Shown: positions 1 to 5,190 of the stretch, piece after piece
Numbering within the stretch: position 1 is the stretch's first letter
Layout: every line of letters starts with the position of its first letter
NCBI GenBank assembly: GCA_016293925.1
Contig: JAEDCX010000091.1
Coordinates: forward strand, 1 to 6,075
Direction of reading: 5' to 3'
DNA length: 6,075 bases
DNA from: Lachnospiraceae bacterium
Lineage (GTDB): Bacteria; Bacillota; Clostridia; Lachnospirales; Lachnospiraceae
Position numbers and translations under genes: made by a program
The notes under the pieces: generated by a model
What the model was told of the DNA's origin: nothing
Seen by the model: the letters and a program-made list of their open reading frames with translations, nothing else
The model's database searches: none

Positions 1-458
1 GGGTTACGAACGATAGCACGACCCATGGCAACACGCTGTCTCTGACCACCGGACAGAGCCTTCGGTTTACGATCAAGGAGTGGAGTTAAGTCAAGAATCT
101 TAGCTGCCTCCTTTACCATCTTATCAATCTCGTCCTTCGGAACCTTTCTTAATTTCAGACCGAATGCCATGTTGTCATATACTGACATATGAGGATACAG
201 AGCGTAGTTCTGGAATACCATCGCGATATCTCTGTCCTTAGGCTCTACATCATTTACGATTCTGTCACCAATCTTCAGCTCACCGGAAGTAATATCCTCC
301 AGACCTGCGATCATACGAAGTGTTGTAGATTTACCACAACCTGAAGGTCCTACGAAGATGATGAACTCCTGATCTTTGATCTCAAGATTGAAATTCTTAA
401 CTGCTTCAAATCCGTTCGGATAAATCTTGCAAATGTTTTTTAACGATAAACTTGCCAT
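1..458 (-). CDS. msmK: Carbohydrate ABC transporter ATP-binding subunit, MsmK/UgpC/MalK type (N-terminal part; runs off window start)
   Basis: Cytoplasmic ATPase subunit that powers uptake of sugars or oligosaccharides through CUT1-type ABC importers. The visible 152 residues begin MASLSLKNICKIYPNG, as is usual for Gram-positive MsmK proteins. Walker A (GPSGCGKST) is at residues 37-45, the Q-loop (VFQNYALYPHM) at 81-91 and the ABC signature (LSGGQRQRVAMGRA) at 135-148. The reading frame is cut at the window edge just before the Walker B aspartate. Family members run to about 365-375 residues with a C-terminal regulatory domain, so well over half the protein is missing here. The ATG at 458 is preceded by GGGAGG with a rather long 12-base spacer. 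Codon choice (CGT or AGA for Arg, mostly GGT for Gly, no CGG) differs from the neighbours and suggests high expression. No permease or binding-protein gene lies upstream, which fits a shared ATPase. The substrate cannot be told from this subunit, and malK or ugpC are equally possible names. Confidence 0.93.
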   Translation of the reverse strand, partial: MASLSLKNICKIYPNGFEAVKNFNLEIKDQEFIIFVGPSGCGKSTTLRMIAGLEDITSGELKIGDRIVNDVEPKDRDIAMVFQNYALYPHMSVYDNMAFGLKLRKVPKDEIDKMVKEAAKILDLTPLLDRKPKALSGGQRQRVAMGRAIVRN

Positions 459-470
459 TTTCTTATCAAT

Positions 471-476
471 CCTCCC
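471..476 (-). promoter_or_regulatory. Ribosome binding site of the ABC ATPase gene
   Basis: On the minus strand GGGAGG lies 12 bases before the ATG at 458. The spacing is longer than ideal, but no other start fits, and the N-terminus matches the family from this ATG. Confidence 0.6.
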
Positions 477-516
477 ATTCCGTTTTCGGCATGTGCCATC
501 GACACTCCTGCCATGT

Positions 517-546
517 CTTATACAAGTATAGTGGATATGCTCCCAA
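517..546 (-). promoter_or_regulatory. Candidate sigma-A promoter for the ABC ATPase gene
   Basis: Read on the minus strand, a -35-like TTGGGA (541-546) and a -10-like TATAAG (517-522) are separated by 18 bases. Transcription would start near 510, about 50 bases before the ATG. An A/T tract at 572-580 lies further upstream and could aid RNA polymerase binding. A second -10-like hexamer, TATACT, overlaps the spacer but has no -35 partner. The call rests on sequence similarity alone. Confidence 0.45.
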
Positions 547-615
547 AAAACCATGCCACAAATTCACAAATATTTTTTTTATCCTTGTAAAAAGTGACTA
601 TTTCTCATGTTGATT

Positions 616-664
616 TTCTGCTTGTTAGGCAGAATGACGAATATCGAAACGATCCTTCGTCATT
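616..664 (-). terminator. Stem-loop pair after the HD phosphohydrolase gene, possible weak terminator
   Basis: Ten bases after the stop codon at 675, the arms AATGACGAA (633-641) and TTCGTCATT (656-664) match perfectly. An inner ATCG/CGAT stem (643-646 with 650-653) makes one long hairpin. A second hairpin, TTCTGC (616-621) with GCAGAA (629-634), abuts it. On the minus strand no real U-run follows. On the plus strand the large hairpin runs into only TTTT. It sits where the end of the four-gene string would be expected, but it could equally stabilise the mRNA 3' end. Confidence 0.4.
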
Positions 665-674
665 TTGACAGATA

Positions 675-1934
675 TCAGCCTCCCGGCTTCAGATTTCGGT
701 ACACCTGCTCGTATTGTTCCCGCAGTCTGCTGTGGGTTTTGAGGATCTCCTGGGATTCCCGGGACACAACATCCATGATATCGTCATAGTAGAGGACGAA
801 TACATCCACCACATCCTTGTTGTATTTTCCTTTGGCTGTCTCCTCCAACAGGATGGAGATGACCTTCTCCTTCGGAAGCGCGGGCCGGTAGCTTCTTTTA
901 TTCACCAGTCCCGTGATGGTGTCTCCCACCTGAAGAATCGCCTGTAACAGATTCATCTCATGCTCTTTTTTTCCTTTATTATATCCGCTTCCGTCACATC
1001 GTTCATGATGGGCTGTGGCAATCTCCACAATCTCCGGTATCATCCTGTCTCCCAGCAGATTCTCCGCGATCTCTACGTGGGTCTGCATGCGGGCGTATTC
1101 CTCCGGCGTCAGTTTCCGCGCCGCTTCAATAATGGAACGGGGAATCGCCAGCATTCCGATATCGTGAACCAGCGCACCGTAATGCAGCTTCTGAAGCTCC
1201 TCCGGCGTGCATTTCATATAGCTGCCCAGCTCCTTGGATACACAGATTGTCGTTACGGTATCCACAACGGAGCTCTCACTCCGGAAGCCGGTACAGTACA
1301 TGAGCATGGCCAGATATTTATCTTTCTCCTCGTCACTGAAAATCACATAATCAACAATCTCATCCATCTCTTCCCGGTACGCGTCCGAGGAAAGCTTGTG
1401 CAGAATATCGAATTCCCCGATTGCTCTTTTGTACAGCGCCAGAGCATCCGGAGAGAATTTGCGGCCGGAAAACTTATCGAACATGTTCGGATCATACGAG
1501 GAACCCAGGGCATTGTAGTAAATCGCTACTTTTTCCGCAAGATTCAGCAGGTATGCCTCTTCCTTATAGATATAGTCCACACGCTCCATCTTATTGTAGT
1601 CGGTGTTGTGATAGAGGATGATCTTCGACTGCTCCTCCAGCGGAGACAGATATTTCATAAAAAGATAACCGTAAATGCTGTGGGGCAGACATTCTTTGGC
1701 CTCAAATTTCAGCATGTCGTTCAGATTATCCGTTTTATACGCGCCGATGTCATGAAGCATCCCCAGAATTGCAAAATCCGCAATCTCAAACTTCTCGTAT
1801 TTGCCGGTCAGTTCCAGCATCCTGCAGAATATGTATGCCGTTTTCAGACCATGATCCATCAGACGTCTGTCAATCAGTTTGAAGGAATCCGTAATCAGAT
1901 ACGTCAGATTCCTGCTGTTAATGTATTCTTCCAT
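675..1934 (-). CDS. Tandem-HD phosphohydrolase with C-terminal HD-GYP-type domain (putative cyclic-dinucleotide phosphodiesterase)
   Basis: A 419-residue soluble protein with two HD-type domains. The N-terminal one shows H28, H61-D62 (LHDIGAYKTDN), H85 (PHSIYGYLF) and H109, with Asn at 110 where a second His is usual and Glu at 134 (LAEKV) where Asp is usual. The C-terminal one follows an FRSE motif (217-220) and shows H257-D258, H286, H309-H310, a DGSGY motif (314-318) and D338, the HD-GYP layout. Known HD-GYP enzymes hydrolyse c-di-GMP or related dinucleotides at a metal centre. Here the first ligand position appears to be D225 instead of His (VVDTVTT against the usual V-x-H-T), HDIGK reads HDIGM, and GYP reads GYN. 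Activity may therefore be altered. No sensor domain or membrane segment is present. It is last in the minus-strand string, 73 bases after the acetyltransferase. The ATG at 1934 has only weak upstream GGGAG (12-base spacer) or GTGAG (5-base spacer). Confidence 0.88.
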   Translation of the reverse strand: MEEYINSRNLTYLITDSFKLIDRRLMDHGLKTAYIFCRMLELTGKYEKFEIADFAILGMLHDIGAYKTDNLNDMLKFEAKECLPHSIYGYLFMKYLSPLEEQSKIILYHNTDYNKMERVDYIYKEEAYLLNLAEKVAIYYNALGSSYDPNMFDKFSGRKFSPDALALYKRAIGEFDILHKLSSDAYREEMDEIVDYVIFSDEEKDKYLAMLMYCTGFRSESSVVDTVTTICVSKELGSYMKCTPEELQKLHYGALVHDIGMLAIPRSIIEAARKLTPEEYARMQTHVEIAENLLGDRMIPEIVEIATAHHERCDGSGYNKGKKEHEMNLLQAILQVGDTITGLVNKRSYRPALPKEKVISILLEETAKGKYNKDVVDVFVLYYDDIMDVVSRESQEILKTHSRLREQYEQVYRNLKPGG

Positions 1935-1977
1935 AAGTACTCACGTCTCCCGTTCCCAGATTCCTCTTTACGCCGCC

Positions 1978-2002
1978 CCGCACCATACCGGTATCCATGC
2001 GG
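1978..2002 (-). other. Imperfect hairpin between acetyltransferase and phosphohydrolase genes
   Basis: The arms CCGCA (1978-1982) and TGCGG (1998-2002) pair around the self-complementary core ATACCGGTAT (1985-1994), with a CC/CCA interior mismatch. It starts six bases after the acetyltransferase stop. No U-run follows on the minus strand, so it is unlikely to stop transcription fully. It could mark RNA processing or be chance. Confidence 0.3.
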
Positions 2003-2007
2003 ATTTC

Positions 2008-2529
2008 TTACAGGAAAAGCATCATCGGTGTATATATGATTCCATCCTTCTTCTGTTCCCCATCAAGCTCCCGAAATCCCATATGGCGGTAAAAGGGAAT
2101 CCCATACGGCGCTGCGTTTACCGTCATCCGGTCGCACCCGACCTCGCCGAGCAGATACTCCCTGGCCGAATTGACCAGTTCGGAACCGATTCCCCTCCGG
2201 TGATACTCTTTATCCACGAAGAGCAATGATATGTGGGAAGTATTTCTGAGGGTCAGCATGCCGGCCATTCTCTCCCGCAGGACAGTTCTGCCTTCTTCCC
2301 GGGAAGGAATCTCTCGGTATATAGCAGTATCAAATGCGCAGAACATCTGATACTCTCCCTTCCGGAACAAGCGGTACAACGTCGGATCCGTCACAAAATC
2401 CCGGAAATTCTTCACACCTTCCTCCGGATATTCTCCCGCCTCAAATTCCAGAAAGGTTCTCCAGGCCAGTCCGATCGCGTCCTGCCAGTCATCCTCGTAT
2501 GCCATTCTGATCCGATATCTTGTATCCAT
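2008..2529 (-). CDS. GNAT-family N-acetyltransferase
   Basis: A cytoplasmic acyltransferase of the Gcn5-related family, predicted to move an acetyl group from acetyl-CoA to an amine; the acceptor is unknown. The 173-residue chain begins MDTRYRIRMAYEDDW, the usual first strand and helix of the fold. It reaches the acetyl-CoA-binding motif A at residues 100-118 (ISLLFVDKEYH followed by RRGIGSEL), and ends with a motif-B-like segment, VNAAPYGIPFYRHMGF, where the Asn and Tyr positions are typical. A charged stretch at about 72-87 looks like a loop between core strands. I chose ATG at 2529 because GGAG lies five bases before it. A GTG at 2547 would add six residues but has no binding site. It lies 42 bases after the ldhA-like stop and 73 bases before the phosphohydrolase start, so co-transcription is likely. 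Nothing in the sequence shows the substrate. Confidence 0.87.
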   Translation of the reverse strand: MDTRYRIRMAYEDDWQDAIGLAWRTFLEFEAGEYPEEGVKNFRDFVTDPTLYRLFRKGEYQMFCAFDTAIYREIPSREEGRTVLRERMAGMLTLRNTSHISLLFVDKEYHRRGIGSELVNSAREYLLGEVGCDRMTVNAAPYGIPFYRHMGFRELDGEQKKDGIIYTPMMLFL

Positions 2530-2534
2530 AACCA

Positions 2535-2538
2535 CTCC
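2535..2538 (-). promoter_or_regulatory. Ribosome binding site deciding the GNAT start
   Basis: GGAG on the minus strand with a five-base spacer to ATG at 2529. The alternative GTG at 2547 has only CAGCCTGCCCG before it, with no purine-rich site. A short GC hairpin (2550-2554 with 2561-2565) lies just upstream. Confidence 0.6.
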
Positions 2539-2571
2539 GTCAATCACCGGGCAGGCTGTGCTGCCGCACGC

Positions 2572-3552
2572 TTACGCTTCTACACGGTTTTTCAACTCTT
2601 CTCCGTTCTCCAGCGCTCTGGCATTCTCCAGGGTCGTCGTGGCAATTGCCTTCATTGCTTCCTGGGTGAAAAAGCCCATATGGGACGTAATCAATACATT
2701 GGGGAAGGTGGACAGCCGAACCAGGTTCTCATCGCGGATAATATCCCCGGAATGATCCTCGTAGAACATACCCTCTTCCTCTTCATACACATCCAGCCCC
2801 ACACCGGCGAATTTCTTCTGTAGCAGTGCTTCAATCAGATCATCCGTATTGATCAGATCCCCACGGGATGTATTGATCAGAAAAGAATTCTCCTTCATCA
2901 TCGCAATGGTCTTCCTGTTGATCATGTGCTTCGTTTCCTTGGTCAGCGGACAGTGCAGGGAAATCACATCTGCCCTGGAGAACAGCTCTTCCATACTCAC
3001 ATAGGTCACATCCAGATTCGGATTGGGATACACATCGTATGCAATCACTTCCATGCCGAATCCCTTCAGAATCCGGATCATGGCCTGCCCGATCTTACCC
3101 GTTCCCACAACACCTGCGGTCTTTCCATGCATATCCTGTCCCATCAGACCGTTGATGGTCATGTTGAAATCTCTGGTTCTGGCATATGCCCTGTGGGTTC
3201 TCCTGTTTACCGTCATCAGAAGCGTCATGGCATATTCCGCAACCGCCTCCGGTGAATAGCTGGGCACTCTCAGAACTTCCAGTTTATCTTTGGCAGCCTT
3301 CAGATCCACATTGTTGAAGCCTGCACAGCGCAGCAGAATCGCCTTCACACCCATATCATGCAATTCATCGATCATGGGCGCGGTAATGTAGTCATTCACG
3401 AAAATACAGATGGCATCCGCCCCCTTGGCAAGACTCACCGTATACTCGTTACACGGAGTTTCCACAAAACGGATCTTACATCCGTAATCCTTTGCCATCG
3501 GTTCAAAATACAGTTTATCATATGGTTTGGTTCCGTAGAAAACAATCTTCAT
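2572..3552 (-). CDS. ldhA: D-lactate dehydrogenase, LdhA-like (NAD-dependent D-2-hydroxyacid dehydrogenase)
   Basis: Cytoplasmic enzyme expected to reduce pyruvate to D-lactate with NADH, regenerating NAD+ during fermentation. The 326 residues align by eye with E. coli LdhA (329 residues) along most of the length, including the shared stretches CIFVND, LRCAGFNNVDL, VPSYSPEAVAEYA and GKTAGVVGTGKIG. The nucleotide-binding GTGKIG is at 150-155, with Asp 173 at the end of the second strand, which favours NAD over NADP. The catalytic set is R230 (NTSRGD), E259 (DVYEEE) and H291 (ITSHMGF), with the same spacing as in known D-lactate dehydrogenases. The His is followed by MGF instead of the QAF of E. 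coli, so a different 2-oxoacid preference is possible. The ATG at 3552 has AAGGAG nine bases upstream; an earlier ATG at 3576 lacks one. The upstream hydrolase stop is 20 bases away, so the two are probably co-transcribed. Confidence 0.92.
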   Translation of the reverse strand: MKIVFYGTKPYDKLYFEPMAKDYGCKIRFVETPCNEYTVSLAKGADAICIFVNDYITAPMIDELHDMGVKAILLRCAGFNNVDLKAAKDKLEVLRVPSYSPEAVAEYAMTLLMTVNRRTHRAYARTRDFNMTINGLMGQDMHGKTAGVVGTGKIGQAMIRILKGFGMEVIAYDVYPNPNLDVTYVSMEELFSRADVISLHCPLTKETKHMINRKTIAMMKENSFLINTSRGDLINTDDLIEALLQKKFAGVGLDVYEEEEGMFYEDHSGDIIRDENLVRLSTFPNVLITSHMGFFTQEAMKAIATTTLENARALENGEELKNRVEA

Positions 3553-3561
3553 GTCGCATCT

Positions 3562-3567
3562 CTCCTT
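3562..3567 (-). promoter_or_regulatory. Ribosome binding site deciding the ldhA-like start
   Basis: AAGGAG on the minus strand, nine bases before ATG at 3552, lying in the 20-base gap after the hydrolase stop. It argues for a start at MKIVFYGTKPYD and not at the MMRKERCD extension. Confidence 0.75.
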
Positions 3568-3572
3568 ACGCA

Positions 3573-4520
3573 TCATATCATCTTTGCCCTATTGTCTAGG
3601 ATAGCCGATTCCACCCAATCATATACCTTTTTGTACGCTGGTGCAGGATCGTCCTCATTCAGCACCTCATGGCGCGCCTCCGGGAAAATACACAGTTCCG
3701 TCCTGTCCATCCCCTGTGCACGGAACATCTCATACAATCTTCGCGGATCGGCACCGTAATGTCCCACGGGATCCTGTCCGCCGGAAAAAATCAGAATCGG
3801 AAGATCCTTCCGCATGTTCCGGATCGCCTTCCTGTTCTGTGCTCTGCCCACCAATGTAAAAAGAGTATGATACCCGTTCACAGTAAAGGGAATCCCGCAC
3901 AGTTCATCCGCCAGATATGCGTCCACATTACGTTCGGAAACCGTAAGCCAGTCCATGGATGTCCTCGGACTCTCAATTCGGTCGCAGTAATGACCGAATC
4001 CGCACTTGTTGATAAACGCGCTCGGCTTGTGATCTCTTCCAAACAGCTTCCACACGTTGCAGAACAATCTGCCGAAACGGGTTATCGTCCCCGGAATCAG
4101 ACCGGTTCCTAAGATAATCGCACCCTGAATACCGCTTCCGTACATGAAAAGATAATTCCGCAATATGAAAGATCCCATGCTGTGACCCATTATGAAAATA
4201 GGAATATTGGGATACTCCTGCTGTGTGTTCTTTTTCAGTCGGTGTACGTCGCGAACCAGCACCGTGGCCGCATCATGGTGGCAGAAATACCCGTAGGTCT
4301 CTTTCGTGGCGGACAGCCCGTGTCCGAGATGATCATTGGCAATCACAAGATATCCCTGTTCGGCCATATAGGTTGCAAACGCCTCATACCGGGCCGCATA
4401 TTCCTGCATTCCGTGTACGATCTGCAGGATTGCTTTCGGTTTGCCATCCGGTATCCAGCGCACCGCATGAATCTTCGTTATCTCATCTCTGGAATCATAA
4501 TATAAGTCTTCCCTGGTCAT
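3573..4520 (-). CDS. Alpha/beta hydrolase, lysophospholipase / monoacylglycerol lipase-like
   Basis: A 315-residue serine hydrolase of the 'hydrolase_4' lysophospholipase group, which cleaves acyl esters such as monoacylglycerols or lysophospholipids; the actual substrate is unknown. The oxyanion motif IVHGMQEYAARY is at 34-45, ANDHLGHGLS at 61-70 and the nucleophile elbow GHSMGS at 112-117 (Ser 114). The other triad members are Asp 250 (SGGQDPVG) and His 284 (ARHEVLNE). Residues about 140-230 form the variable cap region. No signal peptide or membrane anchor is visible, so it is probably cytoplasmic. The ATG at 4520 has GGGAGG five bases upstream, an excellent site; the in-frame GTG at 4538 would run through that site and is rejected. 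It is the first gene of the four-gene string, directly downstream of an extended -10 promoter, and its stop lies 20 bases before ldhA. Confidence 0.9.
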   Translation of the reverse strand: MTREDLYYDSRDEITKIHAVRWIPDGKPKAILQIVHGMQEYAARYEAFATYMAEQGYLVIANDHLGHGLSATKETYGYFCHHDAATVLVRDVHRLKKNTQQEYPNIPIFIMGHSMGSFILRNYLFMYGSGIQGAIILGTGLIPGTITRFGRLFCNVWKLFGRDHKPSAFINKCGFGHYCDRIESPRTSMDWLTVSERNVDAYLADELCGIPFTVNGYHTLFTLVGRAQNRKAIRNMRKDLPILIFSGGQDPVGHYGADPRRLYEMFRAQGMDRTELCIFPEARHEVLNEDDPAPAYKKVYDWVESAILDNRAKMI

Positions 4521-4525
4521 AAATT

Positions 4526-4531
4526 CCTCCC
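4526..4531 (-). promoter_or_regulatory. Ribosome binding site deciding the hydrolase start
   Basis: GGGAGG on the minus strand with a five-base spacer to ATG at 4520. Its strength excludes the GTG at 4538 as the main start. Confidence 0.85.
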
Positions 4532-4550
4532 AATACACATAGATGTAGAT

Positions 4551-4559
4551 AGTATATCA
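4551..4559 (-). promoter_or_regulatory. Extended -10 promoter of the hydrolase-ldhA string
   Basis: The minus strand carries TGATATACT, which fits TGnTATAAT with one mismatch. No good -35 hexamer is found 17 bases upstream (TTTTAT only), as is tolerated for extended -10 promoters. Transcription would start near 4544, about 24 bases before the ATG. It lies just beyond the terminator of the upstream gene, as an independent transcription unit requires. Confidence 0.6.
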
Positions 4560-4570
4560 TAATCCTCTGA

Positions 4571-4608
4571 AATATAAAAGAAAACAGCGCAGATTTCTCC
4601 GCGCCGTT
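4571..4608 (-). terminator. Intrinsic terminator after the membrane protein gene
   Basis: Minus-strand arms AACGGCGC (4601-4608) and GCGCTGTT (4583-4590) form an eight-pair stem with one G-U pair and a ten-base loop. The stem is followed at once by TTCTTTTATATT. It starts 31 bases after the membrane gene stop, an ordinary rho-independent terminator. Confidence 0.85.
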
Positions 4609-4639
4609 GCCATTCTGATAAGTCTGCCAGAACCGTCAG

Positions 4640-5071
4640 TTATTTTATTTTCTTTTTGTTCGGACTGATAAACTGCAGCACCAGGAGCAATATTCCAAAT
4701 ACGGCAGCGATAATTGCAAGGGCGAAGTCACCCTTCCAAGAGTACAAAAATTTCTGAACAACGGATTCCCCGGATGTAACCGCATAGGTGATGATTGCCG
4801 CAACCTGAGCCACTACATACAGGATCGTCGTAACAATATTCGTCTTCACCACCAGTATGATCGCTCCGACCACACAGAGGAGAACCGGAAGTACAATGTA
4901 ACAGAACATCCGCGCCACACTGTCCACGCCCAGCACAGTCGGATCCTTTACCAGCTGGATTCCACTGTAGAATATATCCTTCCCATTCTCTGCTTTCGTC
5001 TCATAATAAGTCAGAAACAGAAAATAAATACCTACCCCGAGTAACCATTCCGTATGAAATCGGTGTAACAC
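4640..5071 (-). CDS. Small integral membrane protein of unknown function
   Basis: I do not recognise this family. The 143 residues contain about four hydrophobic segments: 9-23 (WLLGVGIYFLFLTYY), 55-75, 79-98 and 116-135. The C-terminal tail SPNKKKIK is basic, which by the positive-inside rule suggests that it is cytoplasmic. The polar stretch 24-52 and the loop 99-115 would then lie between helices. The gene ends at a good terminator, and its stop is TAA at 4642-4640. The start is doubtful: the only candidate before Met 55 is GTG at 5071, with no purine-rich ribosome binding site in front and an in-frame TAA five codons upstream. A GATAAT hexamer at 5083-5088 could give a nearly leaderless mRNA, or the N-terminus may be damaged. 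It is divergent from the zinc-ribbon gene, and a shared role is possible but unproven. That it is coding is supported by the sustained hydrophobic pattern and the terminator. Confidence 0.65.
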   Translation of the reverse strand: MLHRFHTEWLLGVGIYFLFLTYYETKAENGKDIFYSGIQLVKDPTVLGVDSVARMFCYIVLPVLLCVVGAIILVVKTNIVTTILYVVAQVAAIITYAVTSGESVVQKFLYSWKGDFALAIIAAVFGILLLVLQFISPNKKKIK

Positions 5072-5124
5072 AAATATTACAGATTATCTATGGCTCATCT
5101 TCTCTCATTCGGCATGGTATTTCA

Positions 5125-5153
5125 TAGACTTTTTTGTTGTCGAATGTTATAAT
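5125..5153 (+). promoter_or_regulatory. Extended -10 promoter of the zinc-ribbon gene
   Basis: A perfect extended -10, TGTTATAAT (5145-5153), follows a -35-like TAGACT (5125-5130) with a 17-base spacer. Transcription would start near 5160, giving a leader of about 30 bases. This is the best-matching promoter in the window. Confidence 0.78.
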
Positions 5154-5176
5154 ACATACAATTTATAAAAGAAATG

Positions 5177-5183
5177 AAGGAGG
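5177..5183 (+). promoter_or_regulatory. Ribosome binding site of the zinc-ribbon gene
   Basis: AAGGAGG with a seven-base spacer to ATG at 5191, close to ideal. It fixes the start so that the zinc ribbon begins at residue 3. Confidence 0.9.
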
Positions 5184-5190
5184 ATTTCCT

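Noticed and set aside
459..674. Searched for a small RNA or riboswitch in the 216-base gap before the ABC ATPase gene
   Set aside because: Only the promoter, ribosome binding site and end hairpins can be supported. The inferred leader of about 50 bases is too short for known riboswitch classes.
607..789. Plus-strand 60-codon frame in the gap after the phosphohydrolase
   Set aside because: It has no ribosome binding site, overlaps the hairpins and the 3' end of the minus-strand gene, and has no recognisable protein features.
960..2039. Long plus-strand open frame of 359 codons opposite the HD phosphohydrolase gene
   Set aside because: It is antisense to a protein with clear HD motifs, has no ribosome binding site or recognisable domain, and its composition is that of a reverse-complement frame.
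2550..2565. GC-rich five-pair hairpin between ldhA and the acetyltransferase
   Set aside because: The stem is short with no U-run, so it is not a terminator. It does not hide the GGAG site.
5055..5070. Sequence TGAAATCGGTGTAACA resembling a catabolite-repression (cre) site
   Set aside because: It misses a conserved C of the consensus, is not palindromic, and lies over the first codons of the membrane protein. A chance match is likely.
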